Positions 36,936-46,674 of a DNA stretch of 64,000 bases are shown piece by piece. Below the pieces are notes generated by a model. It searched no databases, was not told the origin of the DNA, and worked only from the letters and a program-made list of their open reading frames with translations. The translations under genes were made by a program, and so were the position numbers. Source of the stretch: Clostridium ganghwense (lineage in GTDB: Bacteria > Bacillota > Clostridia > Clostridiales > Clostridiaceae); the NCBI RefSeq assembly GCF_026735165.1, contig NZ_JAPQES010000003.1, forward strand, positions 62,001 through 126,000, written 5' to 3'. Each line of letters starts with the position of its first letter. Position 1 is the first letter of the stretch.

Positions 36936-37721
36936 TTAGATTGCCTTATCTTTTTTCATTTGCTCCATAGCAGCACTTACTGCCAATGTAATATCTTTCT
37001 CTTGAATTTTGATACCAGCCTCTTTCTTAGGAGGTTCAACATATTCAATACAACGTACTTTTGCTTGTTTTACCTCTCCAATTTCTGCTGCTGAATAAGT
37101 TGGAATGACTGCCTTACGGCTTTTCATCTTAGTTTTAATAGTAGGATAACGTGGATCATAATTTGGTTTACTTACTGTTGCTACAGCTGGAGATTCTAAA
37201 GAAACTATATTATATCCTTCTTCAGTTTCTTGATGAACTTCCATGACATCATCTTTTAAATTCACTTCAATCGCTCTACTTACAAAGCCTATCCCTATTT
37301 TTTCAGCAAGCATTGCTCCTACTTGAGCAGTAATTTCATCTGTGGATTCCATTCCACAAAGAATTAAATCAAATTTTTTATCTTTGTCTTTTTCAATTTT
37401 TTGAATAGCATCTGCCAAAACATCAGCTGTTCCAATAGCGTCTAAATCTGCATATAAATCATCTTTTACAAAATATGCTTCTTTAGCTCCTACAGCAAGA
37501 CAATTTTTTAATGTGTTTATAGAATCATCTGCTCCAACATTTAATACACTAACATTTCCTCCATTAGCTTCCATAAAACGAACTGCTAACTCTAATGCAT
37601 ATGTGTCAAATGCATTTGCTACCAAACTGACTCCGTTTAAATTAGGTTGTTTCTTCTCCTTGTCCAAATGGATTTCAATAGAATCATCTGGAACCTGTTT
37701 TACACATATAAGAATCTCCAT
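36936..37721 (-). CDS. etfB: Electron transfer flavoprotein beta subunit, module A
   Basis: The 261 residues begin MEILICVKQVPDD, with the nucleotide-binding loop in GMESTDEITAQVGAMLA near residue 125. It forms the Etf heterodimer with the next gene. It is first in etfB-etfA-ldh-acd. Ribosome site AAAGGAG. The operon promoter and a perfect ATTGGT-N3-ACCAAT operator lie about 150-210 bases upstream. Confidence 0.92.
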   Translation of the reverse strand: MEILICVKQVPDDSIEIHLDKEKKQPNLNGVSLVANAFDTYALELAVRFMEANGGNVSVLNVGADDSINTLKNCLAVGAKEAYFVKDDLYADLDAIGTADVLADAIQKIEKDKDKKFDLILCGMESTDEITAQVGAMLAEKIGIGFVSRAIEVNLKDDVMEVHQETEEGYNIVSLESPAVATVSKPNYDPRYPTIKTKMKSRKAVIPTYSAAEIGEVKQAKVRCIEYVEPPKKEAGIKIQEKDITLAVSAAMEQMKKDKAI

Positions 37722-37870
37722 ACTATCCCTCTCCTTTATACTTTTGTATTATTATTGTATATATTTACATTATTAAACTGTTTTTTGATAGAACCATTGT
37801 GTATTTTAATTTTTATAAAATACCATTTTATAACTATTGTTTTGATTTAATTTCTATAAAAGTATTATTC

Positions 37871-37929
37871 ATTGGTCCTACCAATTTGTATGTTTTAATT
37901 TTAGCATAATATGTTAAATATTTCTATAA
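37871..37929 (-). promoter_or_regulatory. Promoter and LldR/FadR-type operator of etfB-etfA-ldh-acd
   Basis: On the minus strand, -35 TTATAG (37929-37924), 17 bases, -10 TGCTAA (37906-37901). The perfect inverted repeat ATTGGT-CCT-ACCAAT is at 37871-37885, about +9 to +23 from the predicted start. Boxes and operator line up with those at 39914-39975 and 46559-46619. Confidence 0.75.
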
Positions 37930-37965
37930 TAGTTATTTTATTAACAATCCTTTATCTACATTAAA

Positions 37966-37980
37966 ATGTAATCAGTTGTA
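37966..37980. promoter_or_regulatory. Weak cre-like site upstream of etfB (module A)
   Basis: ATGTAATCAGTTGTA resembles the CcpA box TGWAANCGNTNWCA but differs at three positions. It sits at the same relative place as the better matches at 40014 and 46675. Confidence 0.4.
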
Positions 37981-38046
37981 GCTGTATAAGCCTTCTGTTG
38001 AATATTTTTTGAAAAAATTTTTTTCAATTATTTTGTTCAGCATACT

Positions 38047-38075
38047 TTTTACATTAAAGTTAGTTAAATGTAAAA
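38047..38075. promoter_or_regulatory. Inverted repeat far upstream of etfB (module A)
   Basis: TTTTACATT and its exact reverse complement AATGTAAAA with an 11-base spacer AAAGTTAGTTA. The related stretch upstream of the module A permease (near 40095-40115) keeps TTAGTTAAATGT but not the full symmetry. Between this and the terminator at 38126 nothing else is evident. Confidence 0.4.
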
Positions 38076-38125
38076 CTTGCATGTAAATACTTTCTATATT
38101 TATTTCGGCATAGTCATCCTACCAA

Positions 38126-38172
38126 TTTTTTATATTAAAAAGTAGAATAATTTCTACTTTTTAATATAAAAA
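38126..38172 (-). terminator. Rho-independent terminator of the module A lactate permease
   Basis: A 21-bp stem (38126-38146 with 38152-38172) with a 5-nt loop lies six bases after the permease stop, with a T-rich tail on the minus strand. Confidence 0.88.
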
Positions 38173-38177
38173 ATCAG

Positions 38178-39836
38178 TTAAAATATGTTTTTCATAAATA
38201 CACTTACAATAATCAAAGCAAATATACCTGCTAAAATACCATAGCCTAGGGAAATTTTAATATTATTTTTAATAATTTTCCCTTCCTTACCAACCAATCC
38301 AACAGTTGTTAATACTGCTACTACATTATGAACACAAATCATGTTGCCCGCAGCAGCGCCTACTGATTGTAGTGCAAGAATTGGAGTTACTGGTATCCCT
38401 ACTTGATTTGCTGCACTAAACTGAAGTGCACCAAACATAATATCTGATACAGTTGCACTTCCCGATATAAAAGCTCCTAATATTCCAACAATTGGTGCTA
38501 CTATATACCACCCACGTCCTGCTAAATTTGCTGCAGTTTTAGCCATTACGATTAACATTGAATCTGAATTAGCCGCTGCACCTGAATTCATCATTATATA
38601 TGTCATACCAAGAGCAAAGAATAATGCTATTGAAGCTGGTTTTATCTGTTTTAAAGTATCCTTCCAAGCTTTAGCTGCTTCTTTTTTATCAAGTCCATGC
38701 ATGAATGGAATGATTAATGCAACTAACATAAATGGTATAACTCCTGGGTTGTACAATGGGGTTATTCCTCTTGATAAAGATGTACCTAAAATATTATGCC
38801 AAGTTATATTCCACTGTTTAAGGATTGGAGTAAGTCCTATCCATTTTAAACGCCCTAGTAATAATAATATTCCTATCAAAACATATGGTGCCCAAGCTTT
38901 ACCTGCACTCATCACATTTTTATTTTCAACATTAGCAACTGATGCTGCAACTTCACCTTCCCAATCATCTTCCCACTCATTATGAGGTTTAAAATCCCAC
39001 TTAGTTTTTGGAATGAATACTCCTTTTCTAATAGCAATTACAAATATAGGAATTCCAATTAAAGCTCCTAGTAGTGATGGAATTTCTGGTCCAACAAAAT
39101 TTGATATTAGTACTTCTGGAATAGTAAATACTAAACCTCCAAATAAAGCTAAAGGCCATACCTCTAAACCTTTTTTTATGCTCTTATCTACAATTAAAGT
39201 CATAGTACAGACCATAGCAAGTGGAATAAATGATCCTACCAATAGATGTAATATACCTGCAAAACCACCTGTATTGATCAAGAAAGTTCCAAAATCCCCT
39301 TGAAAACCTCCAGCTTCTACCATAGATTTTAAACTTGCAAACCCACCAATTATTGGTGTTCCTACAGCACCATAAGTAACTGGTGCACTATTTCCTATTA
39401 ATGCAACCATAGCTGCTACTAACGGTGGAAACCCTAATCCTACAAGTAGTGGTGCTGCTACTGCTGCTGGTGTTCCAAATCCTGCTGCTCCTTCAAAGAA
39501 AGCCTCCATCAAGAAACCTATTACAATAACTTGAACTCTTCTGTCAGTTGATACAGCTGCCATAGATTGTGCAATTCCTTCAACTCCACCACTTTTTCTC
39601 ATTATCTGAAGAATAAGTAGTGCTCCATAAACTATAAGTAATATATCAATAGTGTTTATAGCTCCAGTAATTGTAGCTGCCCCAATCCATTTAAGAGGCA
39701 TTTTCCAAAAGATGGCTGCTAATATCAAAGAAGTAAAAAAACCTACTGGCATTGCTTTTGTAGATGGCCAGTTATACCTTATCATTAAAATTCCTACTAC
39801 TAGAATTGGTATTAAAGCTATTAATGCTAATCCCAT
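38178..39836 (-). CDS. lctP: L-lactate permease (LctP/LldP family), module A
   Basis: This 552-residue protein has about 13-14 membrane segments and LctP motifs such as FFEGAAGFGTPAAVAAPLLVGLGF and the C-terminal SGSATVSDIMFGALQ. It is a lactate/proton symporter. I use the ATG at 39836 after GAGGTG; an in-frame ATG 24 bases upstream lacks a ribosome site. It is monocistronic with its own terminator. The promoter at 39914-39975 is paralogous to those of the two other lactate units. The CGT/AGA arginine mix is intermediate. Confidence 0.92.
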   Translation of the reverse strand: MGLALIALIPILVVGILMIRYNWPSTKAMPVGFFTSLILAAIFWKMPLKWIGAATITGAINTIDILLIVYGALLILQIMRKSGGVEGIAQSMAAVSTDRRVQVIVIGFLMEAFFEGAAGFGTPAAVAAPLLVGLGFPPLVAAMVALIGNSAPVTYGAVGTPIIGGFASLKSMVEAGGFQGDFGTFLINTGGFAGILHLLVGSFIPLAMVCTMTLIVDKSIKKGLEVWPLALFGGLVFTIPEVLISNFVGPEIPSLLGALIGIPIFVIAIRKGVFIPKTKWDFKPHNEWEDDWEGEVAASVANVENKNVMSAGKAWAPYVLIGILLLLGRLKWIGLTPILKQWNITWHNILGTSLSRGITPLYNPGVIPFMLVALIIPFMHGLDKKEAAKAWKDTLKQIKPASIALFFALGMTYIMMNSGAAANSDSMLIVMAKTAANLAGRGWYIVAPIVGILGAFISGSATVSDIMFGALQFSAANQVGIPVTPILALQSVGAAAGNMICVHNVVAVLTTVGLVGKEGKIIKNNIKISLGYGILAGIFALIIVSVFMKNIF

Positions 39837-39913
39837 TTTTACACCTCTTCTTAATTCCATTTTTTTAATAAATTGAAAATGTAGCTACTTTTCTTTATTC
39901 TATTTTACTATTC

Positions 39914-39975
39914 ATTGGACTGACAATCAGATTATCTGTTTAAATACTATCACACATTTCTAAACATTTCCATAA
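39914..39975 (-). promoter_or_regulatory. Promoter and degenerate operator of the module A permease
   Basis: On the minus strand, -35 TTATGG (39975-39970), 17 bases, -10 TGATAG (39952-39947). ATTGGACTGACAAT (39914-39927) lies where the other lactate promoters have their TGGTnnnACCA operator but is imperfect and one base shorter. The gap 39837-40291 otherwise holds the cre-like site at 40014, a 10-bp palindrome ATAACGTTAT at 40245, and nothing else I can name. Confidence 0.65.
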
Positions 39976-40013
39976 TAGTTATTTTTTTAACTCATCCCTT
40001 TTAACGTCAAATC

Positions 40014-40027
40014 TGTAATCGATTACG
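40014..40027. promoter_or_regulatory. cre-like (CcpA) site upstream of the module A permease
   Basis: TGTAATCGATTACG fits TGWAANCGNTNWCA at 13 of 14 positions and contains the 12-bp palindrome GTAATCGATTAC. It lies about 75 bases upstream of the predicted transcription start. Confidence 0.6.
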
Positions 40028-40291
40028 AAATTGCATACTTTCTTTTTTATAAAATTTTTCTAATTTTATTGTTTTGGATACTTTTTCTATATTAGTTAGT
40101 TAAATGTCAAACTTTATGAATTTAGGCAAAAAAAATAAAAGCATCCTTGTTTTAATAAACTCCACTTTATACTTGGAATTAGCCAAAACTGAATACTTTT
40201 AATCCATAATTTATTATTTTTCACCTTTTCAATGTGTTAATCTTATAACGTTATCTATTTTTTGTATTTAAATATAACTACTCTATGCATG

Positions 40292-40990
40292 CTAGCTTAA
40301 TTTTATTAGATTTTCATTAATCAATTCCATATGCATTCTCATAACAGTAGCTGCTTCTTGAGAATCGTGCCTTTCTAAAGCGTTATAAATACAGTTATGA
40401 TGATAATCAATAATATCTTTATTACTTTCATTTTTTAATATTTGAAATCTGGCATCCTTTATTAAAGAATCAATCAAAGTTGAAATAGTATTTAATATAG
40501 TCACTATCAAAGAATTTCTTGAAGCTTTAGCTATCTTAAAATGAAATTCTTTATCAAGTCTTGCTTTTATATCTTCATCTCCATATTCTCTAATCTTCTC
40601 TATTAATTCTCTTAGCTCTTTAAGTTCCTCTTCTGTTATCATTTTTGCTGCCAGAGCAGCTGTTTCCACTTCTATAACTCTTCTTAACTCAAATATTTCT
40701 TGTGGTTTACTTTTATTAAGTATAAACATGATAGAAAGCGGTTCAAACAAACTGTTTTCAAAATTTTTTCTAATAAAATTTCCTTCTCCCTGTCTGCAAT
40801 CTAAAAGCCCTACAACTTCAAGTGCTCTTAAAGCTTCCCTTATAGACGCTCTACTAACCCCTAATTGTGATGATAAATCTCTCTCGGATGGCAGCTTATC
40901 TCCTGTTTTAAGAGTTCCATCCCAAATCATACCTTTTATCTGTTTAATTACCTGTTCATAAACTTTCGTAGTTTTTATAGTTGTAAACAC
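40292..40990 (-). CDS. FadR-family GntR regulator, probable lactate-responsive (LldR-like)
   Basis: This 232-residue protein has an N-terminal GntR winged helix (LPSERDLSSQLGVSRASIREALRALE) and a C-terminal FCD domain whose metal/effector ligands are visible as DKEFH, HHNC and MRMHME. FCD regulators bind small organic acids; its place between two lactate modules and the TGGTnnnACCA operators upstream of four lactate units point to lactate. The start is GTG at 40990, seven bases after GAGGAG. I see no TGGTnnnACCA box at its own promoter. Confidence 0.88.
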   Translation of the reverse strand: MFTTIKTTKVYEQVIKQIKGMIWDGTLKTGDKLPSERDLSSQLGVSRASIREALRALEVVGLLDCRQGEGNFIRKNFENSLFEPLSIMFILNKSKPQEIFELRRVIEVETAALAAKMITEEELKELRELIEKIREYGDEDIKARLDKEFHFKIAKASRNSLIVTILNTISTLIDSLIKDARFQILKNESNKDIIDYHHNCIYNALERHDSQEAATVMRMHMELINENLIKLS

Positions 40991-41197
40991 TTACTCGTCT
41001 CCTCTCTTAACGCCCCATAACATATAACATTATTTTACATAACATATATTATACTTTTATATAACATATAATCTTGTTTTAATTATATAGTTTCATATTA
41101 TCTTTGGTCAATAACGAGTTCAAAAAATTTCCTTTTAGAATCAAGTCAATTTATAGACAAATAAGAAATAAATATTTTATATGCCAAAAAATAATTT

Positions 41198-41237
41198 AAA
41201 GACAGGTCATAAAACTTAAATTTTATGACCTGTCTTT
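41198..41237 (-). terminator. Rho-independent terminator of the module B etf-ldh operon
   Basis: A 17-bp perfect stem (41198-41214 with 41221-41237, arm AAAGACAGGTCATAAAA) and a 6-nt loop, about 30 bases after the module B ldh stop. Confidence 0.92.
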
Positions 41238-41268
41238 AACAATTATATTATGGGTATAGGGACCTAAA

Positions 41269-42666
41269 TTATTGACATACTTTACCTGGATTTAAAATAT
41301 TTTTTGGATCGAATGCAGCTTTAATTCCTCTCATTATTTGCATGTATTCAGCACCATATTGATCAAACATATATAGTCTCTTAGCATATCCTATTCCATG
41401 TTCACCAGATACTAGTCCATTTAATTCAACTGATTTTTTATACATACAGTCAAATACTTCGTTTAATTTCTTTTCCCATTCTTCATTATTTAAATTATCC
41501 TTACAGATGTAAACGTGTAAGTTTCCATCTCCAGCATGGCCGAAGCTTGGTATTCTGACATTAAATTCTTTTGATAATTGGTGAGTATATTTTATAAATT
41601 CAGCAACTTTATTTCTTGGTACAACAACATCACATTCATCCATTTCTGGAGTTGATGCGTTAACTGCTTCAAGGAATGCTCCTCTAGCTGACCATACTGA
41701 TTCTTTTCTTTCATCAGTATCAACTATGAATGCATCTAATGCTCCTTCTGCTAAGCAAAGATCTGCAACAACTGAGTAATCGGCTTCAACTTGTTCCGTG
41801 CTGTTTCCATCAAATGTTAATAGAAGATAAGCATCTGATGAATTATCTGGGAATTTCTTTCCTAAGAATTCTTCTGCTGCTAATATAACTTCTCTTTCCA
41901 TGAATTCTATAGCAGTTGGTATTGCTTTTGATTTTATTATCTTTGGTACCATTTCTATAGCATTATCTAAATCTGGGAATGGAATTAATAAACTTACAGA
42001 TTTCTTAGGTAATGGTAATAATTTAAGTATTGCTTTAGTAATTATTCCAAGAGTACCTTCTGAACCTACAATTAAGTCTTTTACACTGTAACCTGAACTG
42101 TTTTTAACTACTTTCCCACCTAATTCTAATACTTCACCATTTGGAAGCACTACTTCAAGACCTCTTACATAGTCTCTTGTAACACCATATTTAACTGCTC
42201 TCATTCCACCTGCATTTGTACTGATGTTTCCTCCTATTGTAGCACTCTTTTCACCTGGATCTGGTGGGTAGAATAAATCATGCTCTTCTACATATTTTCC
42301 GATTTCCATTAATAGGACACCAGGTTCTACTGTTAATGTTAAGTTTTCTTCATCTAATTCTAAAATTTTATTCATCTCAGTCAATTCAACCATTATTCCC
42401 CCATGTAGTGGAACTGAAGCTCCAACAAGTCCAGTACCTGAACCTCTTCCTACAATAGGAATATTATGATTATAAGCATATTTCATTATATTTGAAACTT
42501 CTTCAGTAGAGTGTACTTTAATCAAAGCATCTGGATAATTACTTATTCCACCTAATTCGTCATGGCTGTAATCTTCACTTATTTCTTCTCCAACAAAAAC
42601 ATTATCCTGGCCAACTACTGATTTTAAAAATTCAATATCTTTAGCATCTATCTTTTTATATTCCAT
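41269..42666 (-). CDS. lctD: FAD-linked lactate dehydrogenase (GlcD/LctD family), module B
   Basis: This 465-residue PCMH-type flavoenzyme has [48 protein letters not shown] and the ending NPGKVCQ. With the upstream EtfA (ferredoxin domain) and EtfB it matches the LctBCD complex of acetogens. There lactate oxidation by NAD is driven by co-oxidation of ferredoxin (electron confurcation). Ribosome site GGGAGG. Arginines are mostly AGA, as in the host. It is the last gene of etfB-etfA-ldh. Confidence 0.9.
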   Translation of the reverse strand: MEYKKIDAKDIEFLKSVVGQDNVFVGEEISEDYSHDELGGISNYPDALIKVHSTEEVSNIMKYAYNHNIPIVGRGSGTGLVGASVPLHGGIMVELTEMNKILELDEENLTLTVEPGVLLMEIGKYVEEHDLFYPPDPGEKSATIGGNISTNAGGMRAVKYGVTRDYVRGLEVVLPNGEVLELGGKVVKNSSGYSVKDLIVGSEGTLGIITKAILKLLPLPKKSVSLLIPFPDLDNAIEMVPKIIKSKAIPTAIEFMEREVILAAEEFLGKKFPDNSSDAYLLLTFDGNSTEQVEADYSVVADLCLAEGALDAFIVDTDERKESVWSARGAFLEAVNASTPEMDECDVVVPRNKVAEFIKYTHQLSKEFNVRIPSFGHAGDGNLHVYICKDNLNNEEWEKKLNEVFDCMYKKSVELNGLVSGEHGIGYAKRLYMFDQYGAEYMQIMRGIKAAFDPKNILNPGKVCQ

Positions 42667-42728
42667 TGCTAGAACCTCCCTTTTAATAATTAACAGTTTG
42701 TAAGTAAGTTTGTAGTTTAAACTTTCTC

Positions 42729-43949
42729 TTATTTAGTTGCTGCTGCTTCTGCTAATCCATTTCCGCCATTTATGTCTTCAATTAATTGTGGAACTATTTC
42801 ATATAAATCTCCTATAACTGCATAATTTGCAACTTTAAGTATTGAAGCACTTTCATCTTTATTAATTGCAAAGATACAATCTGAGTTATTCATACCTGCT
42901 ACAAATTGAATAGCACCTGAAATACCTAATGTAATTATTAATTTTGGTTTAACTGTTCTTCCACTTAATCCTATTTGCTGTTTAGCATCTATCCAGCCAG
43001 CTTCAACAAGAGGTCTTGTTCCTGCAATTTTTGCTCCTAGTAAGTCAGCCAGCTCTTGAACCATAGCCATGTCCTTTTCTGCTTTTAGCCCTCTTCCTAC
43101 AGCTACGATTACTTCTGCTTCTGAAATACTTTCTTCTAATTCTTTTTCAATTACATCTAAAACTGTTATATTTGATGCAAATTTAGCTGTATCCATTTCA
43201 CAGGTAGTGATTTTCCCTACTTTTTCTGCAGTTCTTTCTGGAATATCAAATATTTTATATCTAACTGTAGCTAATTGTGGTCTGTTATTAGGAGTATGAA
43301 TATGAGCCATGATGTTTCCACCAAACGCCGGTCTGATTTGATCTAAATCTGTATTTGGTTTAACATCAAGAATTGTACAGTCAGCTGTAAGTCCTGTTCT
43401 AAATCTTGCAGCTATTCTAGGAGCAAGCGATCTTCCTACAGTTGTAGCTCCAACTAAGATTGATGATGGCTTGATTTTATTAATAAAATCTTCAAAAGCC
43501 GCTGTATATGGTTCTATTCTGAAATCTTTTAATTCTTCATAGTCGTAAACAAAAACTTCATCAACACCATAATGTAATAATTCTTCTGCTTTATCTTTAA
43601 TATTGTGTCCTATAAATACAGCATATACTGGATGATTTATCTTAGCAGCAAGCTCTCTTCCTTTTCCGATAAGCTCCATAGTTACTGGATGAATCTCTCC
43701 ATCTACGTGGTCAACATAAACTGCTATACCATTCCATTTACTTTTATCCACTTGAGGTTTTGCTTCATCTTCAACAAATTCCGCTACACCTTCTGGTCCT
43801 TTTTTAACACAAAGCTTACACATTTTACAGCCTGCAGTAATTTCTATTTTTCCATCCTTTTCTTCCATAGCATTAAAAGGACATATATCAATTAGTTGGT
43901 CTATTACCTGTTTATTTAACTTTTCTTCATGGATTATTAACTTTCCCAT
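42729..43949 (-). CDS. lctC: EtfA with N-terminal ferredoxin-like domain, module B
   Basis: The 406 residues are about 90 longer than the module A EtfA. The extra N-terminus has Cys23-Pro and Cys41-x2-Cys44-x2-Cys47, enough for one 4Fe-4S cluster. The rest is standard EtfA ([40 protein letters not shown]). This architecture is that of the LctC subunit of bifurcating lactate dehydrogenase, in which the cluster lets ferredoxin exchange electrons with the Etf flavins. Ribosome site AGGAGG. Confidence 0.92.
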   Translation of the reverse strand: MGKLIIHEEKLNKQVIDQLIDICPFNAMEEKDGKIEITAGCKMCKLCVKKGPEGVAEFVEDEAKPQVDKSKWNGIAVYVDHVDGEIHPVTMELIGKGRELAAKINHPVYAVFIGHNIKDKAEELLHYGVDEVFVYDYEELKDFRIEPYTAAFEDFINKIKPSSILVGATTVGRSLAPRIAARFRTGLTADCTILDVKPNTDLDQIRPAFGGNIMAHIHTPNNRPQLATVRYKIFDIPERTAEKVGKITTCEMDTAKFASNITVLDVIEKELEESISEAEVIVAVGRGLKAEKDMAMVQELADLLGAKIAGTRPLVEAGWIDAKQQIGLSGRTVKPKLIITLGISGAIQFVAGMNNSDCIFAINKDESASILKVANYAVIGDLYEIVPQLIEDINGGNGLAEAAATK

Positions 43950-44016
43950 TTTGCATCCTCCTCTTCTATTTCAAACAGCTTATTTTACTTAATCATCTAC
44001 TATCTCTAATTTTATC

Positions 44017-44805
44017 TTAAACAAATTTAAGTTCTCTTAGCTTACCTGCAATCTTACCTACTAATTCTTCACCATTTCCATTCCAAGTTTCTTGTTCTTT
44101 ATCATGTGTTGGTGGGAATATTCTTTCAACTTGAGTTGGAGAACCATTTAGTCCATATTTGTTTTCATCTTGGTCTTGAAAATCTTTTAAACTTATAACT
44201 TTTATTTCCCTATCTTGAGTTGCAAGTTTTGTTTTATAAGATGGTAGTCTTGGTTCCATAATATCTTTTTCAACTGTTATTAAACAAGGATACTTAATGT
44301 CTACAACTTCAATAGTATTTGGCATATCCATTTTTACAACTACTGAGTCTTCTTTAATTTCAACTATTTCTAAAACATTAGCAACATGAGGAATATCTAA
44401 ATATTCAGCCATTTCTGGTCCAACCTGTGCTGTATCTCCATCTGTTGTTTGCTTTCCACAAATTATAAGATCATATTTCCCTAATTTTCTTACACCCTGT
44501 GAAATTGTATAAGATGTTGCTAAAACGTCTGCTCCTGCAAATTTTCTATCTGAAAGTAATGTACCCTCATCTGCTCCCATCATATATGCTTCTTTTATAA
44601 CATCCATTGATTGAGGTGGTCCCATACTTATTACTTTTACTGTTCCGCCTTTTTCTTCTTTAATTCTTAGTGCTGTTTCAAGAGCAAATAAATCATATGG
44701 ATTCATCTTTGAATCAACACCATCTCTTATTAATACTCCTGTAACTGGATCAACTTGTACATTTGAACTTCCTGGAACTTGTTTAATACAAACTATCATT
44801 TCCAT
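44017..44805 (-). CDS. lctB: Electron transfer flavoprotein beta subunit, module B
   Basis: The 262 residues begin [19 protein letters not shown] and have the nucleotide loop [20 protein letters not shown] near residue 121. In bifurcating Etf this site binds FAD instead of AMP. It forms the heterodimer with the ferredoxin-domain EtfA. GGGGG lies nine bases before the ATG. Its own promoter is predicted at 44920-44948. Confidence 0.92.
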   Translation of the reverse strand: MEMIVCIKQVPGSSNVQVDPVTGVLIRDGVDSKMNPYDLFALETALRIKEEKGGTVKVISMGPPQSMDVIKEAYMMGADEGTLLSDRKFAGADVLATSYTISQGVRKLGKYDLIICGKQTTDGDTAQVGPEMAEYLDIPHVANVLEIVEIKEDSVVVKMDMPNTIEVVDIKYPCLITVEKDIMEPRLPSYKTKLATQDREIKVISLKDFQDQDENKYGLNGSPTQVERIFPPTHDKEQETWNGNGEELVGKIAGKLRELKFV

Positions 44806-44858
44806 TGTTTTTTACCCCCTAATAATTTTTACTTGAATTAAATATTAAATTGGTATAA

Positions 44859-44948
44859 TGGTCTTACCAGTTATTTTTTTATATATAGAAGGACTTGCGT
44901 CCTTCTTTTTTTTAATTTCATTATACTTAACTATAGTTACTAAATCAA
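44859..44948 (-). promoter_or_regulatory. Promoter, leader hairpin and operator of the module B etfB-etfA-ldh unit
   Basis: On the minus strand, TTGATT (44948-44943), 17 bases, TATAAT (44925-44920). An 8-bp hairpin AGAAGGAC/GTCCTTCT follows at 44887-44906 near the predicted 5' end. TGGT-CTT-ACCA lies at 44859-44869. The hairpin has a T-run on the plus strand only, so it would not stop minus-strand transcription. Confidence 0.6.
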
Positions 44949-44975
44949 CTATATTTTATTATTTTTTGTAAAACA

Positions 44976-46499
44976 TTACATTGGAATTATACTACTACCT
45001 ATATAAACTACAATTCCTAAAAGAACTACGTAACCTATACAGAATTTTATTGTTTTACTTAATATCTTACCTTCAGCCCCTGCAAGTCCTGTAGCTGCAG
45101 TTGCTACTGCTATACTTTGAGGCGATATCATCTTACCAGCTGTAGCACCTGTAGCACTACCTGCTGCAAGCCATGTAGCATTTACTCCTATTGATTTTGC
45201 AACATCTACTTGCAATTTACCAAACAATACATTTGATGATGTGTCACTACCTGTTACGAAAGTTCCAAGTGCACCTATTATTGGAGCTATGAATGGGTAG
45301 AAAGAACCTGTAACTTCAGCTAATACTGTTGCTATTGAATTTATCATTCCACTATATCCCATAACTTTAGCTAATGCAACTATAGAAACTACTGTTATTG
45401 CTGATTTAGTCATTTGCTTCATTGTTTTTCCTAAAATGCCTACTATTTCACCAAATTTAGCACCTTGAATCATACCCCCTATAAAAGTTGCAATTATTAT
45501 CAAAGTACCTGGAGTTGCAATCCATTTAAATATATAAGGTTTTGCTCCCTCTCCAGTATATATGTGTACACTTGTTTTAATACTTGCAAGTGCATGATAT
45601 ATGCTTGGGAATAACTTACTGCTGAAAATCATAAAGAAGAATATCAATATATAAGGTAACCATGCTTTTAATGCTACACTGCCAGTAATTGTTTCATCTG
45701 TTTTTCCAGCAGTATCTTTATAAAACATTTTTGCCATTAATACAGTTGCAGCCATACTGCATACACTACCAATTAAGGATGGAAGTTCTGCTCCCATATA
45801 TTTTGCGGCTAAAAGCTCTGGAATTGCAAATGAAAGCCCTGATACTAATGTTATTCCAAATACTCCTTTTATTCCTTTAACGCTTCGAGTTGTTAACATT
45901 ACAAGTACAAATGTTATTAATATGATAAATGGGAATAATTGCAGTCCTGCGTAGTAACTCAAAACGTTTACATCTAATCCAGCAATTTTTGCCATAGTAG
46001 AAACTGGAATACCTATAGCTCCAAAAGCTGTTGGAACAGTATTGGCAATCAAACATATAATTGCTGCAAATATTGGTTCGAATCCCATAGCTGCTAATAT
46101 ACTTGCTGGTATTGCCACTGCTGTGCCATATCCTGCAACAGCTTCTAAGAATCCTCCAAACCCCCAAGCTATTATTAGAACCAAAATTCTTCTATCTGTA
46201 GTTATGCTTGATAGCATTTTCTTAATGATGTCCATACTCTTTGTATGTAAGGATAGGTTGTACGTAAATACTGCTGCAATAATTACAATCATTATTGGCC
46301 ATAGTGCCAGTGCAACTCCTTCTAAAGCTGCCGTCACTGCCTGAGGTGCTGGCATTTTCCATACTAGAATTGCTAATATTACTGTCAATACCAAAGTTGC
46401 TGAACAAGTCTTATGTGCTGGCATTTTTAGAATTCCTAATGATACTATCAGCCACACAATAGGAATAAGTGCAATAAAGAATAGTGCATACATGTTCAT
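44976..46499 (-). CDS. lctP: L-lactate permease (LctP/LldP family), module B
   Basis: This 507-residue protein has about 13 membrane segments and is only distantly similar to the module A permease (GGFLEAVAGYGTAVAIPASILAAMGF here; GSDTSSNVLFGKLQ near the C-terminus; SPQSIAVATAATGL). It is a lactate/proton symporter. The permease gene is first in the module; no strong minus-strand terminator separates it from etfB, so partial read-through is likely. The promoter and operator lie at 46559-46619. Confidence 0.92.
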   Translation of the reverse strand: MNMYALFFIALIPIVWLIVSLGILKMPAHKTCSATLVLTVILAILVWKMPAPQAVTAALEGVALALWPIMIVIIAAVFTYNLSLHTKSMDIIKKMLSSITTDRRILVLIIAWGFGGFLEAVAGYGTAVAIPASILAAMGFEPIFAAIICLIANTVPTAFGAIGIPVSTMAKIAGLDVNVLSYYAGLQLFPFIILITFVLVMLTTRSVKGIKGVFGITLVSGLSFAIPELLAAKYMGAELPSLIGSVCSMAATVLMAKMFYKDTAGKTDETITGSVALKAWLPYILIFFFMIFSSKLFPSIYHALASIKTSVHIYTGEGAKPYIFKWIATPGTLIIIATFIGGMIQGAKFGEIVGILGKTMKQMTKSAITVVSIVALAKVMGYSGMINSIATVLAEVTGSFYPFIAPIIGALGTFVTGSDTSSNVLFGKLQVDVAKSIGVNATWLAAGSATGATAGKMISPQSIAVATAATGLAGAEGKILSKTIKFCIGYVVLLGIVVYIGSSIIPM

Positions 46500-46558
46500 T
46501 TTCTTTCCTCCCCCTTAATTATGAGTACTGGTATAAACTAACAGGTAATATGGTCTAG

Positions 46559-46619
46559 TGGTACGACCATTTCCTTTTGTTGAGTACATGTTATCATAAT
46601 TTTAAGACTATTTCTACAA
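46559..46619 (-). promoter_or_regulatory. Promoter and operator of the module B permease
   Basis: On the minus strand, -35 TTGTAG (46619-46614), 17 bases, -10 TGATAA (46596-46591). The inverted repeat TGGT-ACG-ACCA is at 46559-46569, about +14 to +24. A wider repeat ATGGTC/GACCAT (46550-46555 and 46565-46570) overlaps it. Confidence 0.75.
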
Positions 46620-46674
46620 TTGTTTTTTTATTAACAACCTTATTAAATTAAGTATATATGCAAAACTCCCTTTA

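Noticed and set aside
44887-44913. Terminator of the module B permease
   Set aside because: The T-run is only on the plus strand; on the coding strand the hairpin is followed by ATATATAAAA, so it would not end permease transcription.
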